Shown one piece after another: positions 36,287 to 45,489 of a stretch of 64,000 nucleotides of DNA. A program made the position numbers and the translations under genes. Source of the DNA: Aurantimonas sp965217685 (GTDB taxonomy: Bacteria; Pseudomonadota; Alphaproteobacteria; Rhizobiales; Rhizobiaceae). Position 1 is the first letter of the stretch, and every line of letters begins with the position of its first letter. The stretch lies in NCBI GenBank assembly GCA_965217685.1, contig CBDCIZ010000003.1, positions 620,001 to 684,000 on the forward strand. The letters run 5' to 3'. Below the pieces are notes generated by a model. The model did no database searches and was not told where the DNA came from. It saw only the letters and a list, made by a program, of their open reading frames with translations.

Positions 36287-37918
36287 TCAGGCGGCTTGTT
36301 CCCAACGCCGGCCAGGGATGGCTGCAACAAGCTGGCGCGTATATGTGTGCCTTGGCGCCTGAAAGACCTGCGCAGGCGGTCCGGCCTCTACCATGCAGCC
36401 ATTCTGCATCACGATGATCTCGTCACAGATACGGCTGGCAATGCGCAAATCATGGGTGATGAAGATCATGGCAAGCTTCATTTCGTCCTGGATCTCGGCA
36501 AGGAGATCGAGAATCTGCGCCTGGACCGACACGTCGAGAGCCGACACCGCCTCGTCGGCGATGATCAGGTCCGGATCGAACATCAAGGCGCGCGCAATAC
36601 CGACGCGCTGGCGCTGTCCGCCGGAAAACTCGTGTGGGTAGCGTTCGAATGCGGATGGGTCAAGCCCCACTCGCGACAGCAGCCGATCGGCTCTTGTCCT
36701 GGCTTCGGTAAAGGACATGCCATGAGCCATCGGGCCACAGGTCAAGATGCGCCCGACTGTGTGACGAGGATTAAGCGACGCGAACGGATCCTGGAAGATC
36801 ATCTGGATCAGCGGACGGTGGCGGCGAAATTCGGCCTCCGTCATGGCGGCGATGTCCTGACCGTTGAAGGTGATGGCGCCGGAGTCCGAATTGAGGATCT
36901 TCATAAGAAGGCGCCCAAGAGTCGTCTTGCCGGAGCCTGACTCGCCGACAATGCCAACTGTCTGTCCCTTTCGCACAATGAGACTGAGATCGTTAACCGC
37001 CTCGATGATACGCGGTGGCTTGAAGAATGCGCGGGGAAGATGGAAGGTTTTCTTCAGCCCACTTGCCGCGAGCACCACCGGCGCCTCGCCTGCAGCAGAA
37101 GGCCCAGCCTCGCTCATCCGTGGCACCGCTGCAATCAGACGCTTGGTGTAGGGGTGGTTGGGTGCGCTGAGAACGCCGGTCACGGTCCCTTCTTCGACCA
37201 TCCGGCCTTTTTCCATGACGATTACCCGGTCGGCGATCTCGGCGACGACCCCAAAATCGTGGGTGATGAACATGACGCCCATATTCTTCCTCTGCTGGAT
37301 TGTCCGTATCAGTTCGAGGATTTGTGCTTGGGTGGTTACGTCGAGAGCCGTCGTCGGCTCGTCGGCAATTAATACGGCGGGTTCGAGTGCAAGCGCCATG
37401 GCGATCATGACACGCTGACGTTGGCCGCCGGACAGCCGGAATGGGTATTGCTTGCCGATCACCTCGGGATTGGGCAAGCCGACTTCCGTGAGAAGGTCGA
37501 CGACGCGGGTTCTGTAGTCGATTTTCACAGGGAGACGGTGCGCATTAATCACCTCGGCGATCTGGTCGCCGATGGTCATTAGCGGATTGAGAGCCGACAG
37601 TGGATCCTGGAAGATGATCGAAACGACGCGTCCGCGCATGTCCCGCAATTCGGCAGGCGAGGAGCCAAGAATATCACTACCGCGCAGGAGGATGCGTCCG
37701 CCCGTGACTGCAAGAGCATCCGGCAGAAGGCCCATGATGGCGTTAGCGGTAACCGATTTGCCAGACCCGGATTCGCCGACAATGCACAAAGTTTCACCCA
37801 CAGCAAGTTCGAACGATATGTCCTCGGCGGCGAAATCACGATCCATTCCGCTCGGCAGCGAAACCGTCAGGCTTTCCACCTTCAAGAGTGTTCCATCGGA
37901 GGCTCGGGATTCAGTCAT
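36287..37918 (-). CDS. Fused dipeptide-type ABC transporter ATPase (DppD-DppF, GsiA-like)
   Basis: The 543-residue protein has two complete nucleotide-binding domains. The first (about 10-260) has Walker A GESGSGKS, signature LSGGQRQR and Walker B VLIADEPTTALD. The second (about 280-540) has GESGSGKT, FSGGQRQR and LIIADEAVSALD, where Ala-Val replaces the usual Pro-Thr. Each is followed by the C-terminal oligopeptide-type extension (PNHPYTKRL, PRHTYTRQL). It should energise the permeases at 29745-31594, although it lies 250 bp upstream of MarR with a gap. Start ATG at 37918 (MTESRASD); the farther ATG at 37975 adds an unlikely leader. Confidence 0.93.
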   Translation of the reverse strand: MTESRASDGTLLKVESLTVSLPSGMDRDFAAEDISFELAVGETLCIVGESGSGKSVTANAIMGLLPDALAVTGGRILLRGSDILGSSPAELRDMRGRVVSIIFQDPLSALNPLMTIGDQIAEVINAHRLPVKIDYRTRVVDLLTEVGLPNPEVIGKQYPFRLSGGQRQRVMIAMALALEPAVLIADEPTTALDVTTQAQILELIRTIQQRKNMGVMFITHDFGVVAEIADRVIVMEKGRMVEEGTVTGVLSAPNHPYTKRLIAAVPRMSEAGPSAAGEAPVVLAASGLKKTFHLPRAFFKPPRIIEAVNDLSLIVRKGQTVGIVGESGSGKTTLGRLLMKILNSDSGAITFNGQDIAAMTEAEFRRHRPLIQMIFQDPFASLNPRHTVGRILTCGPMAHGMSFTEARTRADRLLSRVGLDPSAFERYPHEFSGGQRQRVGIARALMFDPDLIIADEAVSALDVSVQAQILDLLAEIQDEMKLAMIFITHDLRIASRICDEIIVMQNGCMVEAGPPAQVFQAPRHTYTRQLVAAIPGRRWEQAA

Positions 37919-38023
37919 CACGCAATCCTCGTTTTCGCCGAGGCCGATCATGTCGATACGAAGATGTGAAAGCAAACCGCGAACCTCTCGGCCGAAACAG
38001 AACCCTCAATCTGGATTGGTTCG

Positions 38024-38466
38024 CTACCTATCCGACTGCGGATCTTCGGGTGGCAGGGGGAGATCGTCAATCCGGAGCACGTAAACAGGCGAGCCTTCCA
38101 GGTATCTCTCTAACCCGTCATCCGTCGTGACAACGGCCTTGGCACTCCGAACCAACGCTGTGGCTGCAGCCATCGCATTGTACTTCATCGCCACCTTCCA
38201 GCCGGGAAGGCGTTGGGCTTCCGGTATGCGAGCCTGAATAGCCGCGATCCGTTCGCCGGTCTCGATAGCGATGACGGTATCAAACGCCTGGATCTCCATT
38301 ACCGGGAACTGACGGATCGTCTCGACTATTTCCTCAACCCGGCTGGCGCGACCTGCTACCAGATCGGCCAGTGCTGGCGACGGGATCACGATCGCCTCGC
38401 CGGATTTTGATATCTCTGAAATGAAGTGCAGAACACGATCAACGGGTAGTGTCTCAGTTTGAATTT
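38024..38466 (-). pseudogene. PIN-domain toxin lacking its N-terminus
   Basis: About 140 residues follow the later part of a VapC-like PIN protein: GEAIVIPSPALADLVAG, IQAFDTVIAIETGERIAA, KYNAMAAATALVRSAKAVVTTDDGL. The N-terminal strand with the first catalytic Asp is missing, and the frame upstream (to 38569) is antisense-like junk. At the break it meets the last codons of another short frame (GRRGPYKKRTEENSN). A deletion seems to have removed the antitoxin end and the toxin start. Confidence 0.6.
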
Positions 38467-38546
38467 TCTTCGGTGCGCTTTTTGTAAGGCCCACGACGAC
38501 CGGGCTTCGGCGCGACCGCATCCATCGCTTCCGCGAACTGCTCCAT
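38454..38546 (-). other. Short frame at the PIN deletion point, possible antitoxin tail
   Basis: Thirty codons from the ATG at 38546 (MEQFAEAMDAVAPKPGRRGP to EENSN) end 12 bp inside the truncated PIN frame. Placement suggests an antitoxin remnant, but no DNA-binding fold can be recognised in so short a piece. The ribosome site is weak. Confidence 0.3.
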
Positions 38547-38562
38547 TGACCACAACGTGTCG

Positions 38563-39009
38563 CTAACACCAGCGGTCCTCGCGAGGGGCTGAAGGCGTCG
38601 GGATCGCACCCTTGCCGATTGCCTCATCGGGGATCGGATCGGCCGTTCCCATATCAAGGCTCGCCAGACGAGCCTTCATCGAAGCGGACGGGACAAACGG
38701 ACCTGTGTACGCGGAGCCGGATGGATCGATGTCGTGAGATGTCCCGGAACCGAGAAAGCGACGCCGATTGCTCGCCCAGGTTTTGAGGCAGACCGGATCG
38801 CGGGTTGCCGAAGCGCCGAGTGTTTGGCAGCGGACAAGCAGCCGATGCAAAGGATCGCCGGCGACCGATGCAGGGTTGGCCCGGACGTTCGGTGCTTCGC
38901 TTGCCCGATCGCGACCGCGATCGCGATCGTTCATCTCGATTGCGGCGACGGTTGCCGCCATGCCGACAAAAGCGGCGGCACCGATCCGCACGAGGGTCTT
39001 GCCGTTCAC
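38563..39009 (-). CDS. trbK: Entry-exclusion-type protein TrbK-alt
   Basis: The 148-residue protein has an N-terminal membrane anchor or signal (LVRIGAAAFVGMAATVAAIEM), then the family motif LLVRCQTLGASATRDPVCLKTWASNRRRFLG and a low-complexity tail. This is the TrbK-alt family found between trbJ and trbL in rhizobial conjugation operons, proposed to act in entry exclusion. It follows trbJ by 10 bp. trbL does not follow; the locus is cut by the PIN-toxin debris. Confidence 0.85.
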   Translation of the reverse strand: MNGKTLVRIGAAAFVGMAATVAAIEMNDRDRGRDRASEAPNVRANPASVAGDPLHRLLVRCQTLGASATRDPVCLKTWASNRRRFLGSGTSHDIDPSGSAYTGPFVPSASMKARLASLDMGTADPIPDEAIGKGAIPTPSAPREDRWC

Positions 39010-39019
39010 CGGTCCGGCC

Positions 39020-39790
39020 TCAGTTCGCGCCGGGAAACATCTGAGCGTTGCCGGGCTGATAGCCGCCGCCTGGCGTCAGAAAGCGACGGCGCTGTTCCCG
39101 GCCCTGCTCGGCGGCAGCCGAGCGTTCGGCGGCGCTGAGCGCCTCGGCCCGTCCGTTGGCGGCGAGAAGTGCCGTCAGATCGGAAAGCTGCTGCGTCTGG
39201 AGAGCGAGCAACTGGTTGCCGGCCTGCGTTGCCTGGAGTGCGCCGGCGGCACCCTGGCTTTCGCCGACCAGTGCCGACATTTGCGAGCGTGTCCCGTCAA
39301 TATTGCCGACGACGCCGGCCTGAACGCGTATGGCATCCTGGAGCGAACCCACCGTGTTTTGCCAGCGCTTGCGCGCCTGCGTGACAAGGTCCTGGTCAGA
39401 CGCCGACATCGAGGCAGCGCCGTAGGTCGTGTCGAAGGCTTTGTCGATGTCGCGGACGTCGTAGGCGATCGACTGCGCCTCGTTCAGGAGTTGCTTGGTC
39501 TTTTGGACCGATTGCTGCAACTGCTGGATCGACGAGTAAGGCAGGCTCGTCAGGTTGCGGGCCTGATCGATCAGCATCTGCGCTTCGTTCTGCAGCGAGG
39601 TGATCTGGTTTGTGACCTGTTGTAACGAGCGGGCCGCTGTCAGGACATTCTGCGTGTAGTTCGAGGGATCGAACACGATGATCGCATGGGCGGGCGGCGC
39701 CATTACCGGCGATAGCAGAACCGGGCCCGCGAGTGCGCCGATAATCAGCGCCTGGCGAACGGAACGGCATGGCAAATAGAAAGCGGTCAT
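39020..39790 (-). CDS. trbJ: P-type conjugative transfer protein TrbJ
   Basis: The 256-residue protein has a Sec signal (IIGALAGPVLLSPVMAPPAHA) and the VFDPSNYTQNVLTAARSLQQ start of mature TrbJ, followed by long helices rich in Gln and Ala. TrbJ is the VirB5-like minor pilus component of the mating-pair apparatus. Its start overlaps the trbE stop by 4 bp, the usual arrangement. It is intact although its upstream partner is dead. Confidence 0.93.
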   Translation of the reverse strand: MTAFYLPCRSVRQALIIGALAGPVLLSPVMAPPAHAIIVFDPSNYTQNVLTAARSLQQVTNQITSLQNEAQMLIDQARNLTSLPYSSIQQLQQSVQKTKQLLNEAQSIAYDVRDIDKAFDTTYGAASMSASDQDLVTQARKRWQNTVGSLQDAIRVQAGVVGNIDGTRSQMSALVGESQGAAGALQATQAGNQLLALQTQQLSDLTALLAANGRAEALSAAERSAAAEQGREQRRRFLTPGGGYQPGNAQMFPGAN

Positions 39791-42276
39791 GACGGTATCT
39801 CCAGATTGTCGAGGTTGGGAATGAGGTCTGCGGCCCAGACCGCACCGCGCTCAGCAAGCCAACCGCCGAGAAAGCCATCGCGGCCGTGCGCAGTCAGAAC
39901 GCGGGCGATCGCCGCCTGATCGGTCTTCGAGGATGCGGCGCAGAGCGCCAGCGCGACGTCGCCGAGGCCGAGCTCGAACAGCCGGTTGCCGCGCCGCGAC
40001 TGGCAGTAATAATCTCGCTTCGGTGTCGCCCTTGCGAGGATCTCGATCTGGCGATCGTTGAGTCCGAAGCGGCGATAGATCTCGGTGATTTGCGGCTCGA
40101 TGGCGCGTTCATTCGGCAGAAGCAGGCGTGTCGGGCAGCTCTCGATGATGGCCGGCGCGATCGGGCTGGCGTCGATGTCGGAGAGCGATTGCGTGGCAAA
40201 GACGACGGAGGCGTTCTTTTTGCGAAGCGTCTTCAGCCATTCGCGCAATTGCCCGGCAAACCCCTGATCGTCGAGGGCCAGCTAGCCCTCGTCGACGATG
40301 AGAAGCGTCGGTCGCCCATCGAGCCGGCCCTCGATGCGGTGAAACAGATAGGCCAGCACCGCCGGGGCTGCGCCGGTGCCGATCAGACCTTCGGTTTCGA
40401 AGACCTGGACGGAGGCATCTCCGAGACGTTCATGCTCCGCATCGAGCAGCCGGCCATAGGGTCCACCAACACAGTAGGGCTGGAGCGCGCGTTTGAGGAC
40501 CTGGCTCTGGAGCAGAACCGACAGGCCGGTGATGGTGCGCTCGCCGGCAGGCGCCGAGGCCAGCGAGGTGAGCGCTGCCCAGAGATGCTCGCGCAGCGGC
40601 GGATCGACGGTGATGCCCTCGCGGCGCAGGATCGCGACCAGCCAGTCGCCGGCCCAGGCGCGTTCGAGCACGTCGTGGATACGGGCCAGCGGTTGCAGCG
40701 CAACGCCAGCATTCCAGTTCCCGCCTTCGCTGTCGTTTGCCCCTATGGCATCGGCCCCAGTGGAGTGGGACCTTGGCTCGACTGACCCAGTTCCCGCCTT
40801 CGCTGTCGTTTGCCCCTATGGCATCGGCCCCAGTGGAGTGGGACCTTGGCTCGACTGACCCATTGCCGGTGCTCAGATCGCCGCCAAGATCGTGCCAGTC
40901 GCCACCCATGGCGAGGGCCGCGGCGCGGATCGATCCCCCGAAATCGAAGGCAAACACTTGGGAGCCAGGATAGCGCCGGAACTGCAGCGCCATCAGCGCC
41001 AGCAACACCGACTTGCCGGCGCCGGTCGGGCCGACGACGAGCGTGTGTCCGACATCGCCGACATGCAGCGCGAACCGAAATGGCGTTGCGCCTTCGGTCT
41101 TGCCGTAAAGCAGCGGCGGGGCATCGAAATGGTCGTCGCGTTCGGGTCCGGCCCAGACCGCCGATAGCGGGATCATATGCGCGAGATTGAGGGTGGAGAC
41201 CGGCGGCTGGCGGACATTGGCGTAGACATGGCCGGGCAATGAGCCGAGCCAGGCATCGACGGCGTTGACGGTCTCCGCCATCACTGTGAAATCGCGCCCC
41301 TGGATGATCTTCTCGACCAGCCGCAGCTTCTCGTCGGCGATACGAGGAACGTCGTCCCATACGGTGATGGTCGCGGTGACATAGGCCTCGCCGGCGATGT
41401 CGGCGCCAAGTTCCTGCAGCGCGGCGTCGGCATCAAGCGCCTTGTTGTGGGCGTCGGTGTCGACGAGCGCGGAGGCCTCGTTGGTCATCACCTCTTTCAA
41501 GATGGCGGCGACCGACTTGCGCTTGGCGAACCATTGCCGCCGGATCTTCGTCAAAAGCCGGGTGGCATCGGTCTTGTCGAGCAGGATCGCCCGCGTCGAC
41601 CAGCGATAGGGAAAGGCCAGCCGATTGAGATCGTCGAGGATGCCCGGCGTCGTCGCACTCGGAAATCCGGTGACCGTGAGAACGCGCAAGTGCGCCGAGC
41701 CCAGCCTCGGCTCGAAGCCGCCGGTCAGCGGCTGGTCGGCCAGCAGCGCATCGAGATACATCGGCGTCTCGGGAAGCCGCACGCGCTGGCGCCTGGTCGA
41801 GATGGTGGAGTGCAGACAGGTGAGCGTTTCGGCGTCATCCAGCCAGGCGCAAGCCGGCATGAAGCCGTCGATCAGCTGAAACACCCGGTCGGTGCGATCG
41901 ACGAAACCGCGTAAGACCTCGCGGGCATCGGCGCCCTTGGTCCGATCGCGGCCTTCGTACAAGAACCGCTCGGCGCGTGCGACGTCCTCGGCGGGCGGCA
42001 GATAGGCGAACGTCAGGAAGTAACTCGACTCGTAATGCGCGGTCGGTCGTCCCTCGCCCCAGCGCGGCGACCGTTCATCGTCATCGCCCTCAAAATCAGC
42101 CCTTCGCTCGGCGTCGACCAGCGCCGAGGCCGGATCGGGAAAGACGCTTCTGGGATAATGCCCGGCCGGATGTCGCTGGGCTTCGACGAAGGTCACCCAT
42201 CCCGAGCCAAAACGGCGAAACGCGTTGTTGAGCCGGCCCGCGACGGCGACGAGTTCGGCAGGAACGGCACTGTCGA
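39787..42276 (-). pseudogene. trbE: Conjugal transfer ATPase TrbE, broken by truncation, insertion and nonsense mutation
   Basis: Most of the VirB4-like ATPase can be followed: LDSAVPAELVAVAGRLNNAF near the 5' end, Walker A VGPTGAGKSVLLAL, LARIHDVLERAWAGDW, Walker B region GRPTLLIVDEG, and RNGRLFEL-type ending (SRRGNRLFELGLGDVAL). Three defects are visible. The first 40 or so codons are replaced by the tail of a transposase near 42275. A 147-bp tandem insert with a 4-bp target copy lies at 40710-40864. A TAG (40282-40284) replaces the Trp codon right after VDEG. The machine cannot work without it. Confidence 0.9.
40710..40864. repeat. Two tandem 73-bp units inserted in trbE, flanked by a 4-bp duplication
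   Basis: CATT occurs at 40710-40713 and 40861-40864. Between them the sequence CAGTTCCCGCCTTCGCTGTC and onward repeats with an exact period of 73 bp (copies 40715-40787 and 40788-40860). Removing 151 bp restores an uninterrupted TrbE frame across GNAGVALQPL, which shows this is an insertion. No ORF fits. A 4-bp duplication suits IS21-like and some other elements. Confidence 0.75.
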
Positions 42277-42346
42277 GATGCGGCTCACGGCCATCGCCTT
42301 CAATCTCACCCGAACCCGCAACATCCTCAAAGAACGAGCGGCCTGA
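42275..42346 (+). pseudogene. Transposase C-terminal tail (family uncertain)
   Basis: Twenty-three codons read VEMRLTAIAFNLTRTRNILK and end at a TGA (42344). The pattern resembles the last helix of IS1182/IS5-type DDE transposases. It is fused to the antisense of trbE at about 42275. No more of the element can be traced to the right. Confidence 0.4.
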
Positions 42347-42479
42347 GGGCAGAATTGCGCCCAAATGGGCGACAGGAAGGATGCAAGTGCCCAGGTCGGT
42401 GGGTCGATGCCCGCTCCCGGCTGAAAGCGCGTATCCTGACCCCCTGTAACTGGCTCAATCCGCTAGAATTGCCCGTCAC

Positions 42480-42797
42480 GCACGGGTCTCGGATCACCGC
42501 GACCAGGGCCTTCTCCGAAAGCTTTCTAGGCTCCAGAAACAGCGGGACGTAGCTGCCCTACCGAAGCTTGGGAATGCAAAGCTTCAACGAGCCGACCCGC
42601 GTGCCGAGAGAACGGTCCCGATAGCCGTTGCGATAGGTCGCCCGCTGCAGAGTCCGCTCGTGACGTCCGGCGCCGATCATTCCCTCCACGTCGGCATCCA
42701 TCAGAAGCTGCAGCACGCTCTCGGCAATCGTCCTCAGAAAATCGCCATTCCCCGCTTTCGCCAGAAGCTCGGCAAGGGATAATCTATCCTCGGTCAT
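42480..42797 (-). pseudogene. IS256-family transposase, N-terminal fragment
   Basis: Starting at the ATG at 42797, MTEDRLSLAELLAKAGNGDF through TYRNGYRDRSLGTRVGSLKL is the typical mutator-family N-terminus. A TAG at 42558 replaces the Gln codon of PKLRQGSY; after it the frame goes on as GSYVPLFLEPRKLSEKALVAVI until homology stops near 42480. The catalytic domain is missing. Confidence 0.85.
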
Positions 42798-42835
42798 CGG
42801 GTTCTCCGGTCAGGTTGAAGTCTCGCAACTCCGCC

Positions 42836-43257
42836 TTAGCCAGCCGATCCGGTGGCCGCCTCAACCACACCATTCGATGTCGGAATTTCCACCATGAGCG
42901 CGGACACTACCAAATACGCCGATACCTTGCGCAGTATCTCGTTCGCCTGCCGCAGTTCGCGGACCTCGCGCTCGAGGGTCTTGATCCGGTCCCGCTCCGC
43001 ACTCGTCTGTCCGGCCCGAACGCCCTGGTCGCGTTCGGCATGGCGAACCCAGTTGCGCAGCGTCTCGCCCGAGCAGCCGATCTTCGCCGCAATCGACGAT
43101 ATCGCCTCCCATTGCGAGGCGTGATCGCCCTGATGCTCCAAAACCATTCGGACCGCCCGTTCCCGGACCTCCGGCGAATATCTCTTCGATGTCGGTTTCG
43201 TCAGGATGACCTCATTCTCTCGAGAATTGAAGTCTCCGGGAAATCCCGGGCGGTTCA
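42836..43257 (-). mobile_element. IS3-family element remnant (left end and orfA)
   Basis: The terminus TGAACCGCCCGGGATTTCCC lies at 43257 reading leftward, as in IS3-family elements of the IS51 group. OrfA follows (KPTSKRYSPEVRERAVRMVL; SGETLRNWVRHAERDQGVR; leucine-zipper-like LEREVRELRQANEILRK). The usual ATG appears as CTG at about 43204. After EILRK the sequence departs from the family (VSAYLVVSALM) and orfB with the DDE domain is absent. It is cut off next to the IS256 fragment. Confidence 0.8.
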
Positions 43258-43467
43258 ATGCGTCGGCACGGCAAGAAATCCGAGACAGGGTCCGGCGTCG
43301 AATCTTCGGCAACAAGACGCCATCTCGCGAAAATGATCGGCGCGACCTATCACACCGTCAGCCGCACCTTGAGCACCTGAATAAAACAGGGGCTCATCGA
43401 AAGCACGCGCCGTTCCTTGATCGTGAAGTCGTCACACCGCCTGTTCGAGATTGCCGAGGAGCTCTGA
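43258..43467 (+). pseudogene. Crp/Fnr-family regulator, C-terminal HTH fragment
   Basis: The plus strand beside the IS3 end reads TRRHLAKMIGATYHTVSRTL, a TGA where Trp is expected, then IKQGLIESTRRSLIVKSSHR and LFEIAEEL before a final stop. That is the DNA-binding end of a Crp/Fnr regulator. The sensor domain is missing; the IS3 insertion or a later deletion removed it. Confidence 0.75.
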
Positions 43468-43604
43468 GCCCGCCCTGAAATGCGCTAAGCAGATCCGGTC
43501 TGTCGTGGTTTCATCGGCGTCAAGTGCATGCCTTCGGTGCTTGGTCTGTGCGAAGCCATACCGGCTGCACTTCCACGGTACGCCCGGCCTACCCTTCTCT
43601 CGTC

Positions 43605-45344
43605 TCATCGTTCCGGTTCCATCCTGGCCGGTACGGAGCCGGTCGCGGGGGGAACCAGGAAATCGAAGTCGCAGCCGCGATCGGCCTGAAGCACCGTGTC
43701 GAGGAAAAGTTTCATGTAGCCTCGATCGGAGCCCTCGTGGCGACGCTCGGTGATCTCGCCACGCCGACGCTCGAGTTCGTCCGTGGCGACATCGAGGGTG
43801 AGCGAGCGGCCGTCGACGTCGAGTTCGATCAAGTCACCGTCGCGCACCAGGGAGAGCGGACCTCCAGCGGCAGCCTCTGGCGTGACATGCAGGACGATCG
43901 TGCCTGATGCCGTGCCGCTCATGCGGGCATCCGAGATCCGCACCATGTCCTTGACGCCTTCGCGCGCCAGCTTGCGGGGAATCGGCATGTAGCCGGCCTC
44001 CGGCATGCCTGGCGCACCTTTCGGGCCGGCGTTCTGAAGAACCAGCACGTCGGCCGCTTTGACGTCGAGACCGGGATCGTCGATCCGCGCTGCCATGTCC
44101 TCCACCGATGAGAACACGACGGCGCGTCCGCGGTGTCGCAAAAGGTCGGGGTCGGCCGCCGATTGCTTCACGATGGCGCCGCCGGGCGCGAGATTGCCGC
44201 GCAGAACGGCCATGCCACCCCGCGGATAGATCGGGCTTTCCACCTTGGCGACGATGTCCTGCGGAAAGGCGGCCGGCGCACCGTCGATGTCCTCGCCGAG
44301 CGTACGACCCGTCACGGTTAAACAGTCGAGATGAAGCTGGTCGCGGATTTCGCGCAGGATGGTCGGCAAGCCGCCAGCATCGTGCAGGTCTTCCATGTAA
44401 TTGCGGCCGGACGGCTTAAGGTCGACAAGGACCGGCACATTACGGCCGATCCGGTCAAAAGCATCGAGATCGAGCCTCAATCCGACCCGTCCGGCCATGG
44501 CAGCGAGATGGATGATGCCGTTGGTCGAACCGCCGATGGCGAGCAGCACGGTCAGCGCGTTCTCGAAGGCCTTGGCCGTCATGATCTGCGACGGTACGCG
44601 TCGCGCCGCCGCCATCTCGACCGCGAGCGCCCCCGTCGCCTCGGCGATGCGTCGGCGGTCGGCCGAGACGGCAGGCGCGGTCGCGCCGCCCGGCAGCATC
44701 ATGCCGAGCGCCTCGACCACCAGCGCCATCGTCGAGGCCGTCCCCATGACGCCGCACGTGCCGGCACCCGGAACCAGCCGGTCGTTGACCTCGGCGATTT
44801 CCTGATCGTAGATTTCGCCGGCACGGTACCTGGCCCAGAACCTGCGGCAGTCCGTGCAGGCTCCCACGCGTTCGCCGCGATGCGACCCCGTACGCATCGG
44901 CCCAGTGACGAGATGAATGGCCGGCAGCCCGGCGCTCGCCGCTCCCATCGATTGGGCCGGCACCGTTTTGTCGCATCCGCCTATAAGCACGACGGCGTCC
45001 ATCGGTTGGGCCCGGATCATCTCCTCGGTGTCCATCGACATCAGATTGCGCAGGTACATCGACGTGGGATGCGCGAAGGATTCGTGGATCGAAATGGTCG
45101 GAAAAGGAATCGGAAGCGCGCCTGACAACATGACGCCGCGTTTCACGGCCTCGATCAGATCCGGCACATTGGCGTGGCAAGCATTAAACCCGCTCCCCGT
45201 ATCGACGATGCCGATGATCGGCCGATCGAGCGCATCGTCGGAATACCCCATACCCTTGATGAAGGCCTTGCGCAGGAACAGCGAGAAGCCCTCGTCGCCA
45301 TAACTCGTAAGCCCTTTCATCAGGCCTTTCTTTTCTTGGACCAT
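43605..45344 (-). CDS. IlvD/Edd-family sugar-acid or dihydroxy-acid dehydratase
   Basis: The 579-residue protein has the three cysteine regions that hold the iron-sulfur cluster (GGCDKTVPAQ, RVGACTDCRRFW, GAGTCGVMGTASTM) and the C-terminal SDARMSGTASGTIVLHV. Family members remove water from sugar acids or from branched-chain precursors. The context, divergent from a tripartite tricarboxylate transporter and a GntR regulator, favours a sugar acid over amino-acid synthesis. The start at 45344 lies 51 bp from the inverted repeat at 45396-45407. Substrate cannot be fixed from sequence. Confidence 0.88.
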   Translation of the reverse strand: MVQEKKGLMKGLTSYGDEGFSLFLRKAFIKGMGYSDDALDRPIIGIVDTGSGFNACHANVPDLIEAVKRGVMLSGALPIPFPTISIHESFAHPTSMYLRNLMSMDTEEMIRAQPMDAVVLIGGCDKTVPAQSMGAASAGLPAIHLVTGPMRTGSHRGERVGACTDCRRFWARYRAGEIYDQEIAEVNDRLVPGAGTCGVMGTASTMALVVEALGMMLPGGATAPAVSADRRRIAEATGALAVEMAAARRVPSQIMTAKAFENALTVLLAIGGSTNGIIHLAAMAGRVGLRLDLDAFDRIGRNVPVLVDLKPSGRNYMEDLHDAGGLPTILREIRDQLHLDCLTVTGRTLGEDIDGAPAAFPQDIVAKVESPIYPRGGMAVLRGNLAPGGAIVKQSAADPDLLRHRGRAVVFSSVEDMAARIDDPGLDVKAADVLVLQNAGPKGAPGMPEAGYMPIPRKLAREGVKDMVRISDARMSGTASGTIVLHVTPEAAAGGPLSLVRDGDLIELDVDGRSLTLDVATDELERRRGEITERRHEGSDRGYMKLFLDTVLQADRGCDFDFLVPPATGSVPARMEPER

Positions 45345-45395
45345 GCCGGCACCCCTTCGCTGTCTTCAAGGCCAAGGAGATACTCGGACCCATAG

Positions 45396-45441
45396 ATTGT
45401 CAACAATATGTTTGACATTTCCGGCAGGGATTGCCTATGGT
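45396..45441 (+). promoter_or_regulatory. Divergent control region: GntR-type operator and tctC promoter
   Basis: ATTGTCAACAAT (45396-45407) is an inverted repeat ATTGT-N2-ACAAT. On the plus strand TTGACA (45412-45417), 18 bp and TATGGT (45436-45441) form a promoter for tctC. On the minus strand the operator itself contains TTGACA, which could serve ilvD-like transcription. Similar sites lie at 50825 and 55450. Confidence 0.5.
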
Positions 45442-45489
45442 TTCAGAACGCGCTGGGAGGCGTGCGACATCGGACTCGGGAGGTTCTAC

